From Anaeromyxobacter sp. Fw109-5 (GTDB lineage Bacteria; Myxococcota; Myxococcia; Myxococcales; Anaeromyxobacteraceae), in contig NC_009675.1 in NCBI RefSeq assembly GCF_000017505.1, positions 1,612,001 through 1,676,000 on the forward strand: a DNA stretch of 64,000 nt, given 5' to 3'. The position numbers and the translations under genes are program-made. Positions 8,360 through 18,054 of this stretch are shown here, in pieces. Below the pieces are notes generated by a model. It saw only the letters and a program-made list of their open reading frames with translations. It ran no database searches and was not told the DNA's origin. Within the stretch, counting starts at the first letter, position 1. Each line of letters opens with the position of its first letter.

Positions 8360-8460
8360 CGTACTGCTCCGTCGCGCGTGCCCACCACGCTCGCGCGGTC
8401 GGCACCTCGTCCCGAGTCCAGCGCGAGCCGATGTGACGAATGACAAGGTCGGGGTCGGGG
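8360..8460 (-). repeat. 101-bp cassette-edge repeat (R), copy at the 3' end of cassette A
   Basis: On the minus strand this runs from CCCCGACCCCGACCTTGTCA through GGGACGAGGTGCCGACC to GGAGCAGTACG and matches the repeats at 32147-32247 and 34034-34134 over their full 101 bases with scattered mismatches. Downstream, 8467-8520 repeats the sequence at 6649-6702 (GGCTCGGGCATCGAGGGGAG...), so the remnant of a further leader copy follows. Confidence 0.85.
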
Positions 8461-8653
8461 TCGCGGGGCTCGGGCATCGAGGGGAGAAGCGCTCGGCTGC
8501 GGGCGCACCTCGCGCATCGCACCGGCGGCCGCCTGGATCCCTGACGCCGGCCACCCCGAGCCCTTCGAGCACTCCGCGGCCCGAAGGCCTCGGGGCCCGT
8601 CGGGGTGGGGCTGCGGTTGCCCTCCGCCCGTCTCCGTCGCATAACTCCGCGCG
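8461..8653. other. Intergenic remnant: partial leader repeat and long hairpin
   Basis: With the adjoining 101-bp repeat this forms the 401-base gap between the HNH and ATP-grasp genes (8253-8653). It holds a 54-base fragment of the HNH leader (8467-8520) and a long imperfect hairpin (8551-8608) closed by CCACCCCGA/TCGGGGTGG with an inner CCTTCG/CGAAGG stem. No coding sequence is convincing. The hairpin has no T-tract, so it is not called a terminator. Confidence 0.6.
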
Positions 8654-9928
8654 ATGACGACCTCCGCTGGCGAGCTCCTCCTCCTCGTCCCCACCACGAG
8701 CTACCGGCTCGACGACTTCCAGGCCGCCGCACGGCGGCTGGGGGTGCCGCTCCTGGTCGGGAGCGATCTCTGCCACAAGATCGAGGACACCTTCGGGGCG
8801 CAGCCGGACCTCATCCCGCTCGACTACCGCCGGCCGGCGCGCGCGGCGGAGCAGGTCGCCGAGGCGGCGGCGGGGCGTCACATCCGCGGGATCGTTCCGG
8901 CGAGCGACGCGACGGCGGTCATCGCGGCGCTCGCGGCGGAGCGGCTGGGGCTCCCGTACAACCCCCCGGAGGCGGCGCGCCGCGCCGCGAACAAGCACGC
9001 GATGCGCAGCGCGCTGCGGGCCGCCGGGGTGGCGGTGCCGGACTTCGCGCTGCACGACCTCCACTCCGACCCGGAGATCGCGGCGCGGGCGACGCCGTAT
9101 CCGTGCGTCCTGAAGCCGCTCATCTTCTCGGCCAGCCGCGGGGTCATCCGCGCGGACGATCCCGCCGGGTTCGTGGCCGCCTGGCGGCGCATCGCGCGGC
9201 TGCTCTCCGACACGAAGGCAGAGCGGCGGCCGCGCGAGGAGGACGAGTCGCGCGAGGTGCTCGTCGAGTCGTTCGTGCCCGGCGCGGAGGTGGCGCTGGA
9301 GGGGCTCCTCCGCGGCGGCGCGCTGGAGGTGCTGGCGCTCTTCGACAAGCCCGATCCGCTCGACGGCCCGTACTTCGAGGAGACCCTCTACGTCACCCCG
9401 TCGCGCCACCCGGCCACGCTGCAGCGCGAGATCGAGCGCGTGGTCGCCGACGGCGCGCGCGCCCTCGGCCTGCGAGAGGGGCCGCTGCACGCCGAGCTGC
9501 GGCTCTCGCCCGCGGGTCCGGTGGTGCTGGAGATCGCGGCCCGCTCCATCGGCGGGCTCTGCTCGCGGGCGCTGCGCTTCGGCGCGGGGCTCACGCTCGA
9601 GGAGGTGCTGGTGGCGCACGCGATGGGGCTGCCGCTCGAGTCGCTCCACCGCGAGCAGCGCGCGTCGGGCGTCATGATGATCCCGATCCCGCGGCGCGGG
9701 ATCCTCCACGCCGTGCGCGGCGTGGAGGCGGCGCGAGCGGTGCCGGGCGTCGTGGACCTCGTCGTCACCGCCGAGCCGGGTCGCGAGGTGGTGCCGCTGC
9801 CGGAGGGGGAGGCGTACCTGGGCTTCCTGTTCGCGAAGGCCGAGACGCCCGCCGAGGTGGAGGCGGCGCTCCGCGAGGCGCACCGCCGGCTCGAGCTCGA
9901 CATCCGCGCGCCGCTGCCGACCGTCTGA
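8654..9928 (+). CDS. ATP-grasp domain-containing protein
   Basis: The 424-residue protein reads as an ATP-grasp ligase of the carboxylate-amine type. An N-terminal pre-ATP-grasp domain (LLLLVPTTSYRLDDF, then IRGIVPASDATAVIAALAA) leads to NKHAMRSALRAAGVAVPDF, the start of the ATP-binding fold. PCVLKPLIFSASRGV supplies the phosphate-binding lysine, and VLVESFVPGAEVALEGLL the second ATP-binding block. LHAELRLSPAGPVVLEIAAR has the acidic residues expected to bind magnesium. Such enzymes join a carboxylate to an amine with ATP hydrolysis; dipeptide or natural-product ligases of the BL00235/LysX-like groups are closest in style. The substrate is unknown. It converges on the kinase gene with 12 bases between stops. 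Confidence 0.8.
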   Translation: MTTSAGELLLLVPTTSYRLDDFQAAARRLGVPLLVGSDLCHKIEDTFGAQPDLIPLDYRRPARAAEQVAEAAAGRHIRGIVPASDATAVIAALAAERLGLPYNPPEAARRAANKHAMRSALRAAGVAVPDFALHDLHSDPEIAARATPYPCVLKPLIFSASRGVIRADDPAGFVAAWRRIARLLSDTKAERRPREEDESREVLVESFVPGAEVALEGLLRGGALEVLALFDKPDPLDGPYFEETLYVTPSRHPATLQREIERVVADGARALGLREGPLHAELRLSPAGPVVLEIAARSIGGLCSRALRFGAGLTLEEVLVAHAMGLPLESLHREQRASGVMMIPIPRRGILHAVRGVEAARAVPGVVDLVVTAEPGREVVPLPEGEAYLGFLFAKAETPAEVEAALREAHRRLELDIRAPLPTV

Positions 9929-9940
9929 CGGAGCTCGAGC

Positions 9941-12832
9941 TCAGCGCCGCGCGAGCTGCGCCCGGAGCGCCAGCGCCTCTTGCAGCATCGGGAGATCGGC
10001 GTCTGCGCCACGCCACAGGGACAGCAGGCGCTCGACCTCGGCGCGCGCCTCGTCGCGTTCCCCGAGCCGCGCGTGCGCGAGCGCCGTGCGCAGGATGGAC
10101 CGCGGGTAGGTCCACGCGAGGAACGCGTGGATGAACGGCGCGGGATCCGCGAGCGCGCGTCGCGACGCGGCGTACCCCTCCAGCGCGCACCGCCAGTCGC
10201 CCGCCGCGAAGCACAGGTCGGCGGTCAGGTACGCCGCGGTCGCGCCCTGCACCACGTCGCGCTTCGCGACGGCGCGCGCGCGGGCGACGGCCGCCACGGC
10301 GTTGCCCGCGTGGAGCTGGTCCCACGCGTCGACGAAGGCGCGGTACCAGGCGGCGCTCGGGAGCGGCGTCGCGCGGACGCTCTCTCGCGCGAGCTCGACG
10401 TCGCCCGCGAGGAGCCCGCTCAGCGCGGTGAGGCCGCACTGGTCCTCCATCTCGCGGCAGTGGCGCCGCGCCGCCGCGCGGTGCTGCTCGGGCGTGGCGA
10501 TCCCGCCGAGGAGGAAGACGTGGCGCGCTGCGGCGTCCGGGACGCGGTAGCCGCTCGACCAGTCCCCCTTCAGGACCCGGCGCGCCTCGGCCCACCGCCC
10601 CTCGGCGACGCGCATGAAGGCCAGGACGAGCGGGGGCGCGTCCGCGACGCTCGCGACGACCTCGTCGGCGCCGGCGTAGTCGTCGTTCGCCCACAGCGCC
10701 GCGGCGATCGGGTAGTGAGACTGCCACGGTACCGTCTCGTGAATGGCGGCGATGCGTCGCCCCACGTCGAGGAGCGCCTCACGATCGCCGCGCCACAGGT
10801 GCACGGAGTAGAGCAGCCTCAGGTCCGAGTAGGACGCGACGTGAGCGACGCCCTCCCGCGCGAGCGCCAGCGCCTCGTCGCACCGCCCCGCGCCGCAGAG
10901 GAGCCGGTAGTGGAGCCGCCGTGTCCTGCGATCGTGCGGGTCCAGCCGGAGGGCCTGCTCGACGAGCGGCACCGCCTCGGGACGAAAGCCGCCGTCGAGC
11001 CAGAGCATCGTCGCCGCCTCGAGGTACGCCTCCTTCTCCTCCGGAAAGCGGGCGATGGCCTCGCGGTAGAGCGCGAGCGCGCCATCGAGGTCGAGGCGCA
11101 TCCGCGCGTCGAACGCGCGGGCGAGGAGCCGCTCCCTCTCGGGGAGCACGCCGGCCCCGTCCATCACGCGGGACATCATGTCGCGGATCGCCGCCCGCGC
11201 GAGCGTCCCGTCGGACTCGATGAGGGCGAGCTCGAGCCGCGCGAGCGCGAAGCGTGGATCGATCGTGAGGGCGCGCTCGAGGAGTGAGCGGAGCCGCGTC
11301 GAGTCGAGGCGCCCCCACCGCTCGTCGCGGGCGCACGCGTAGAGCGCGTAGGCCGCCAGGCTCGGGGTGACGGACTGCGCGACCCTCACCGATGACCGCG
11401 CGATCTCGTCGCGCGGCTCCCCGAGGCGCACGCGGATCCGCGCCCCGAGCTCGTCCACCAGCGCGGGGACGTCCTGCACGTGGCGCGCGTAGGCGACCTC
11501 GGAGAACAGGCGTAGGTTGCGGACGCTGTCGCGAGCCTCGAGCACCAACGCGTACCCGCCATTCGCTCTTCTGAACACGGGCGTCAGCAAGATCCGGGCG
11601 CCCGCGCGGCGCGCCACCGCGAGGGAGGTCGTGACGTCGAGCTCGAGGCCGCCCTCGTCTCCCTCGCGCCCGAGCAGGTCGAGCATCCGGCTACGCGTCA
11701 TGACCCTGAGGCGACGGGATTGCTCGAGGGAGGTGATGAGGAGGCCGGAGACGGCGTCCACCTCCGCATGATCCGTCTCGTTGGACACGTCGGCGACCGC
11801 GAGCGCGACCACGTCGCCCGTCGGCAGCGCGTCGCCGCCCCAGCGGGAGGAGAACGCCATCGCCAGGACGGTGAGCGCCCCCAGCGCCAGCAGGGCGAGG
11901 CGCCGTTGCCGCCGACGCGTCGCGTGGCCCTCCACGGCGGTGAGCGCCGCCTGCACCGACCGGAAATCGGGCAGCCGATCTTCTGCGGCAGGAGCGATCA
12001 TCCGCTCGACGACGCCTGCGAGCGTCCTGGGCACGTCGTTCGGCACGCCCGCGCGTGAGCGCTCCGTGCCGCCCGCGCCGCCGTCGCGCCGGTGCGGGAG
12101 CGTGCCCCTGATCATCTCGTGCAGCATCACGCCCAGCGCGAAGACGTCGGCGCGGGCGTCCTCGGGCTCACCGCGCCACTGCTCGGGCGCGACGTAAGCT
12201 GGCGTGCCCCCGCGCTTGGCCTCTGCGCCGACGAGCTGCGCGAGCCCGAAGTCGAGCACCTTCACCGATCCCTCGTCCGTCAGAAACACGTTCCCGGGCT
12301 TCAGGTCCCGGTGCATCACGCCGTGGCGGTGCGCGTGCGCGACCGCGGACGCGACGCCGAGCGCGATCCGGAGCGCCTCGCGCGGCGGCAGCGGCCCGCG
12401 CCGCAGCCGTCGCTCCAGCGTCTCCCCGGTGAGCAGCTCGAACACGAGGTACGGCTGTCCGCGGTACATCCCGAGGTCGTGGAGGGCGACGATGTTGGGG
12501 TGCTGGAGCTGCGCGGCGGCCTCGGCCTCCTCGACGAGCCAGCGCGCCTCCGGCGCGCCGCGCGATCGGTCCGGCCTCAGCATCTTCAGCGCGACTCGGC
12601 GTCCGAGCGCTTCGTCCCGCGCTTCGTACACGACGCCGAAGCCGCCCGTACCGAGCTCACGAAGCACCTGAAACCTGCCGACGGACGTGCCTGGCACGAG
12701 CGACGAGGCGTCGTGGCCGCCATCGTCCGGAGCAGCGGCGATCGCCGCGAGCAGCGCGGTCACGGTCCCGTGAGCGATCCCGCCGCCGGTCCGGCGGCCG
12801 GAGCGCTCCGCGTCCTCCGACCCGAGCTCCAC
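9941..12832 (-). CDS. Transmembrane serine/threonine protein kinase with TPR-like C-terminal region
   Basis: The protein has 963 residues. A Hanks-type kinase domain occupies about 50-300: glycine loop LRELGTGGFGVVYEA (58-71), ATP-binding lysine in VALKML (Lys83), HRDLKPGNV (174-182), DFGLA (194-198) and APEQ (215-218), so it looks catalytically intact. RRLALLALGALTVLAMAF (310-327) is a single membrane helix. The remaining 630 residues are helical repeats of TPR character (for example EKEAYLEAATMLWLDGG and LVEQALRLDPHDRRTRRL), presumably outside the cytoplasm. The GTG at 12832 has GGGGAGG seven bases upstream. It is divergent from a sigma-factor-like gene, a common arrangement in myxobacteria suggesting a shared signalling circuit. 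Confidence 0.9.
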   Translation of the reverse strand: MELGSEDAERSGRRTGGGIAHGTVTALLAAIAAAPDDGGHDASSLVPGTSVGRFQVLRELGTGGFGVVYEARDEALGRRVALKMLRPDRSRGAPEARWLVEEAEAAAQLQHPNIVALHDLGMYRGQPYLVFELLTGETLERRLRRGPLPPREALRIALGVASAVAHAHRHGVMHRDLKPGNVFLTDEGSVKVLDFGLAQLVGAEAKRGGTPAYVAPEQWRGEPEDARADVFALGVMLHEMIRGTLPHRRDGGAGGTERSRAGVPNDVPRTLAGVVERMIAPAAEDRLPDFRSVQAALTAVEGHATRRRQRRLALLALGALTVLAMAFSSRWGGDALPTGDVVALAVADVSNETDHAEVDAVSGLLITSLEQSRRLRVMTRSRMLDLLGREGDEGGLELDVTTSLAVARRAGARILLTPVFRRANGGYALVLEARDSVRNLRLFSEVAYARHVQDVPALVDELGARIRVRLGEPRDEIARSSVRVAQSVTPSLAAYALYACARDERWGRLDSTRLRSLLERALTIDPRFALARLELALIESDGTLARAAIRDMMSRVMDGAGVLPERERLLARAFDARMRLDLDGALALYREAIARFPEEKEAYLEAATMLWLDGGFRPEAVPLVEQALRLDPHDRRTRRLHYRLLCGAGRCDEALALAREGVAHVASYSDLRLLYSVHLWRGDREALLDVGRRIAAIHETVPWQSHYPIAAALWANDDYAGADEVVASVADAPPLVLAFMRVAEGRWAEARRVLKGDWSSGYRVPDAAARHVFLLGGIATPEQHRAAARRHCREMEDQCGLTALSGLLAGDVELARESVRATPLPSAAWYRAFVDAWDQLHAGNAVAAVARARAVAKRDVVQGATAAYLTADLCFAAGDWRCALEGYAASRRALADPAPFIHAFLAWTYPRSILRTALAHARLGERDEARAEVERLLSLWRGADADLPMLQEALALRAQLARR

Positions 12833-12997
12833 GACGTCGCCTCCCCGTTGGCTCGCATCATGGCACGCCCGGACGACGCGCCGGTGGGGCTCATCTCTGA
12901 GGGGGCTACGGAAGTGACTTGGCCAGGTCGCGCCTTACGATGGGCGATGGGATGGACCGTGCGATGGACGAGAGGCGCACGCGTCCTACGGTGAACG

Positions 12998-13579
12998 GTG
13001 TACCTGGATCCGGCGAACCTCGAGGCGAGGAGCCGCGCGCTCCTGGCGGCGGGAGACGACCGAGCGGCAGCCACGATGGTCCTGCGCGAGCTGGGCCCCC
13101 AGGTGGTGCGCTACCTGCGCTCCGTGCTTCGCCACGAGGACGACGCCGCGGAGGCGTTCTCCTCCTTCGCCGAGGATCTCTGGCGCGGGCTCCCGGCGTT
13201 TCGCTGGGAGGCCCCCCTGCGCAGCTGGGTGTTCCGCGTCGCCTGGCACGCGGCGCTCGCGGTGCGGAACGACGCCTTCCGGCGGCACGGCCGGCGGCTC
13301 GAGACCGGGGAGGCGTCCGCCCTGGCGGCGGAGATCCACACGACGGCCGCGCGCGTCGAGCTGCAGCGCCGCGCGCTCGGCGCGCTCCGCGACGCGCTCT
13401 CTCCCGAGGAGCAGTCGCTGCTCGCCCTGCGGGTGGATCAGCAGCTGCCGTGGGAGGAGGTCGCGGTCGTCCTGACGGGAGAGGCCGACGCGCGGAGCGT
13501 CGCGGCGCTGCGGAAGCGCTTCGAGCGGCTGAAGGAGCGCATCGCCCGGCTCGCGCGAGAGCGCGGCGTCCTCGAGTGA
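12998..13579 (+). CDS. ECF-like sigma-70 family RNA polymerase sigma factor
   Basis: The 193-residue protein has the two-domain layout of an ECF sigma factor. Region 2 includes VVRYLRSVLRHEDDAAEAFSSFAEDLWRGL and FRWEAPLRSWVFRVAWHAAL, with the typical [W/F]..W.[F/Y].[I/V]A motif. Region 4 includes ALGALRDALSPEEQSLLALRV and DQQLPWEEVAVVL with a degenerate helix-turn-helix. The sequence is divergent: the HTH reads LPWEEVAVVLTGEADARSVAAL, with an insertion compared with canonical LPYEEIAEVLG. The GTG at 12998 is the most likely start. The gene is divergent from the Ser/Thr kinase across 165 bases and converges on lutC with four bases between stops. No anti-sigma factor is adjacent. Confidence 0.8.
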   Translation: MYLDPANLEARSRALLAAGDDRAAATMVLRELGPQVVRYLRSVLRHEDDAAEAFSSFAEDLWRGLPAFRWEAPLRSWVFRVAWHAALAVRNDAFRRHGRRLETGEASALAAEIHTTAARVELQRRALGALRDALSPEEQSLLALRVDQQLPWEEVAVVLTGEADARSVAALRKRFERLKERIARLARERGVLE

Positions 13580-13583
13580 GCCG

Positions 13584-14174
13584 CTACCCCACCAGGAACA
13601 CGGTGCACGATCGCGCGCCGTGCGCGCCGATGACGAGCGCCTGCTCGATGTCCGCGGTCTTCGACGGTCCGGCGATGAACAGGCCGTAGCTCCTCGGCAG
13701 CGCGGCGATCCGCGCGTAGGCGGCGTGCATGTCGGTCACGACCTCGCGCGCGGGGAGCACGAGCGCGAGGTGCTGCGTGACGACGAACACGCCGCGATGG
13801 GGGAGCGCGGCCGCGTTCACCCAGATCGCGCCGTTCTCCGCGACCCCGAACTCACCGGGCAGGATCGCGAGATCCAGCCCCTCCAGCTCGTGCGGATCCG
13901 CGAGCTCCTCCGGGCGGACGGTCCCGGGCGCGGCGCCCGGCACGGCGGACGCGATCCGTGTCGCCCCGAGCTGCGCCACGACCGCGGCGACGGCCTCGGG
14001 GAGCGCGGCGACGCCCGCGACCCGCACGGGCACGGCGGCGACCGCCTGGAGCGCGGCCTCGAGCTGGGCGAGCGGGTCCGCGTACGGCACGGTCTCGCTG
14101 CGCGGGTCGGGGAGCGGCGCCGGCGGGGGCGCGGCGGCGCGCAGCCGCTTCAGGATCTCGCTGCGGCTATCCAC
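13584..14174 (-). CDS. lutC: LUD-domain lactate utilization protein LutC
   Basis: This 196-residue protein is a LUD (YkgG/LutC) family member, the small subunit of the LutABC L-lactate oxidation complex. MDSRSEILKRLRAA is the usual N-terminus. The GVAENGAIWV block followed by VVTQHLALVL is the conserved core, and LFIAGPSKTADIEQALVIGAHG is the characteristic C-terminal motif. It overlaps the end of lutB by eight bases, so translation is coupled. In the characterised Bacillus and Shewanella systems LutA, LutB and LutC together oxidise L-lactate to pyruvate. It is the last gene of the minus-strand lactate cluster. Confidence 0.92.
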   Translation of the reverse strand: MDSRSEILKRLRAAAPPPAPLPDPRSETVPYADPLAQLEAALQAVAAVPVRVAGVAALPEAVAAVVAQLGATRIASAVPGAAPGTVRPEELADPHELEGLDLAILPGEFGVAENGAIWVNAAALPHRGVFVVTQHLALVLPAREVVTDMHAAYARIAALPRSYGLFIAGPSKTADIEQALVIGAHGARSCTVFLVG

Positions 14175-15543
14175 GGCGCTCGCTCCTGTGCTGCCGGTAG
14201 AGGTCGCGGAAGCTCTCCCGCGGCAAGGGCGGCAGCTCCCGCTGACGGCCCCACACGTTCCAGCGGCCGTACAGGATCCGGCGGGGCAGCGCGCGGCCGA
14301 GGAGCTTCCCCAGGCGGCTGGCGAGCAGGTACAGGAAGCCGGAGCGCAGCACCATCCCCGCGAGCCTCATGCCGAGCCGCTTCCCGGAGGAGAGGAGCCC
14401 GGCGCGGGCGGCGTCGCGGCGTCGCGCGAGGAGCTGGTCGTGGAGCGGGATGCGGACCGGGCAGACGTCGTCGCACGAGCCGCATAGGCTCGACGCGAAC
14501 GGGAGCGAGGCGTGCGCGCGCGGGTCGACGGAGGGCGCGAGGACGGAGCCGATGGGGCCGGGGATGGTGTACGCGTAGCTGTAGCCGCCGCTGCGCCTGA
14601 AGACGGGGCAGGTGTTCATGCAGGCGCCGCACCGGATGCAGTGCAGCGCGCGCCGGAAGGTCTCGTCCGCGAGCAGCCGGCTCCGGCCGTTGTCCACCAC
14701 GACGATGTGCAGCTCGCCCCCGCGGAGCGGGCCCAGGAAGTGGGTGGTGTACGTGGTCGTCGGCTGGCCGGTGGCGCTGCGCGCCAGCAGCCGCAGGAAG
14801 ACCGCCAGATCCGCGAGGCGCGGGACGAGCTTCTCCACCCCCATGCACGCGATGTGGATGGGCGGCAGCGAGGTGCCCATGTCCGCGTTGCCCTCGTTCG
14901 TGCAGACGACGACGTGGCCGGTCTCGGCGACCGCGAAGTTCACGCCGGTGAGCCCGGCCTGCGCGCGCATGAACCGCTCGCGCAGGTGACCCCGGGCGGC
15001 CTCGGTGAGGACCTTCGGGTCGGAGAGCCCCGCCGCCGTCCCGAGCTTGTGGTGGAACAGCTCGCCGATCTCCTCCTTCTTGCGGTGGATGGCGGGGAGC
15101 ACGATGTGCGAGGGGGGCTCGTGCGCGAGCTGGACGATTCGCTCGCCGAGATCCGTGTCCACGACCTCGATGCCCCGCGCCTCGAGGTACGGGTTGAGGT
15201 GGCACTCCTCGGTGAGCATCGACTTCGACTTCACGAGGCGCGTCGCGCCGCGATCCGCGAGGATGCGGTGGACGATGGCGTTGTGCTCCTCCGCGTCGCG
15301 CGCCCAGTGGACCCGGGCGCCCGCGGCGGTGGCGTTCCGCTCGAACTCCTCGAGGTAGTCGGCGAGGCGCGACTGGGTGTGCGCCTTGATGGCGGAGGCG
15401 AGCCCGCGCAGCCGCTCCCAGTCCGGGACCGCCGAGGCCGCCTTGTCGCGCTTCGCCCGCACCCACCAGAGCGCCTGGTCGTGCCAGTGCGCCCTCGCGT
15501 CGTCCGCCGCGAACCGCGCCGCTCGCTCCGCGTGGCCGATCAT
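14167..15543 (-). CDS. lutB: Iron-sulfur lactate utilization protein LutB
   Basis: This 458-residue protein has the LutB (YkgF) layout. An N-terminal LUD domain, with NATAAGARVHWARDAEEHN and VKSKSMLTEECHLN, precedes two ferredoxin-type motifs CIRCGACMNTCPVF and CGSCDDVCPVRIPL for two [4Fe-4S] clusters, and a C-terminal DUF3390-like tail. In the LutABC complex it is the electron-transfer and probable catalytic scaffold subunit for L-lactate oxidation. Both cluster motifs are complete. It starts 25 bases after the lutA stop and overlaps lutC at its end. Confidence 0.93.
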   Translation of the reverse strand: MIGHAERAARFAADDARAHWHDQALWWVRAKRDKAASAVPDWERLRGLASAIKAHTQSRLADYLEEFERNATAAGARVHWARDAEEHNAIVHRILADRGATRLVKSKSMLTEECHLNPYLEARGIEVVDTDLGERIVQLAHEPPSHIVLPAIHRKKEEIGELFHHKLGTAAGLSDPKVLTEAARGHLRERFMRAQAGLTGVNFAVAETGHVVVCTNEGNADMGTSLPPIHIACMGVEKLVPRLADLAVFLRLLARSATGQPTTTYTTHFLGPLRGGELHIVVVDNGRSRLLADETFRRALHCIRCGACMNTCPVFRRSGGYSYAYTIPGPIGSVLAPSVDPRAHASLPFASSLCGSCDDVCPVRIPLHDQLLARRRDAARAGLLSSGKRLGMRLAGMVLRSGFLYLLASRLGKLLGRALPRRILYGRWNVWGRQRELPPLPRESFRDLYRQHRSERRG

Positions 15544-15568
15544 CTGCGCCTCCCGCCGGGGTGCCGGA

Positions 15569-16312
15569 TCATGCCATGGCCTCCGCGAGGATCTCCGCCA
15601 CGTGGCGGAACCGGACCCGCTCGCCGGCGCGGCGGGCGAGGCCGTCCATGTGCATGAGGCAGGAGACGTCCGTGCCGGTGACCACCTCGGCGCCCGCCTT
15701 CACGTGGTCGGCGATCCGGTCGCGCCCCATCATGCAGGAGACCGCCTCCTCCGCCACCGCGAAGGTGCCGCCGAACCCGCAGCACTCGTCCGGCCGCGCC
15801 AGCGGGACGAGCTCGATCCCCTCGAGCGACGAGAGCAGGCTCGCGACCTTGCTGTAGCGCGGCACGAGCAGCTCGCTCGCGCTGCCGAGCCGGAGCTCGC
15901 GCAGCCCGTGGCAGCTCTGGTGGAGCCCCACCTTGAGCGGGTAGCGCCCCGGGATGCGGGCGACCTTCAGGACGTCGGTGATGAACTCGCAGAGCTCGAA
16001 CGTGCCCTGCTTCAGCGCCTCGAAGCCGGGCGCTCCGGCGAGGTACGGGTCGTAGTGGTTCCGCACCATCGAGGTGCAGCTCCCCGACGGGCAGACCACG
16101 TGCTCGAAGCGCCCGAACACCTCGAGGAACTTCCGGGCGAGCGGCGCCGCGTCGTCGGCGAACCCGGCGTTGGCCATGGGCTGGCCGCAGCAGGTCTGCT
16201 CCTCCGGGTAGACGATCTCGACGCCGAGCTTCTCGAGCACGCGCACGGTGGCCATGCCCACGTGCGGGTAGAGCTGGTCCACGTAGCACGGGATGAACAG
16301 CGCGACCTTCAT
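15569..16312 (-). CDS. lutA: Cysteine-rich (CCG-domain) lactate utilization protein LutA
   Basis: This 247-residue protein consists of two CCG (cysteine-rich) domains. The first ends with YPEEQTCCGQPMANAGF and the second with RPDECCGFGGTFAV. CPSGSCTSMVRNHY and GLHQSCHGLREL complete the four cysteine clusters, giving CX(n)CCGX(m)CXXC patterns like those that bind iron-sulfur clusters in heterodisulfide reductase. It is the LutA (YkgE) subunit of the L-lactate oxidising complex. MKVALFIPCYVDQLYPHVG is the standard family N-terminus. Confidence 0.93.
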   Translation of the reverse strand: MKVALFIPCYVDQLYPHVGMATVRVLEKLGVEIVYPEEQTCCGQPMANAGFADDAAPLARKFLEVFGRFEHVVCPSGSCTSMVRNHYDPYLAGAPGFEALKQGTFELCEFITDVLKVARIPGRYPLKVGLHQSCHGLRELRLGSASELLVPRYSKVASLLSSLEGIELVPLARPDECCGFGGTFAVAEEAVSCMMGRDRIADHVKAGAEVVTGTDVSCLMHMDGLARRAGERVRFRHVAEILAEAMA

Positions 16313-16337
16313 CGGGCCACCTCGCGGAGGCGGCGCC

Positions 16338-16360
16338 GCCGGCCCGGAGAGCGGGCCGGC
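16338..16360 (-). other. Intercistronic hairpin between lldP and lutA
   Basis: A perfect nine-base stem GCCGGCCCG/CGGGCCGGC with loop GAGAG lies between the lldP stop and the lutA start. No T-tract follows on the minus strand, so it is more likely an mRNA-stability or partial-attenuation structure than a full terminator. It could set the ratio of permease to LutABC. Confidence 0.5.
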
Positions 16361-16372
16361 GCGCCGCGCCGT

Positions 16373-18043
<1,671 letters not shown>

Positions 18044-18054
18044 ACGAGCGGCTC

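Larger units (their letters stand above)
6253..8460 (+). mobile_element. HNH nuclease cassette, copy A (repeat-rich, putative mobile unit)
   Basis: In order, this unit holds a degenerate edge repeat (about 6253-6283), an inverted-repeat arm (6299-6442), a GGGGTC array (6454-6579), a conserved leader of about 500 bp (6581-7085), an HNH endonuclease gene, and a 101-bp repeat (8360-8460). The leader, gene and 101-bp repeat recur in opposite orientation at 32147-34134. No transposase or integrase is present, so mobility is inferred from the repeated architecture. Boundaries are set where similarity between the copies ends and are approximate on the left. Apart from the HNH gene the 6230-7085 stretch contains no convincing coding sequence. 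Confidence 0.6.
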
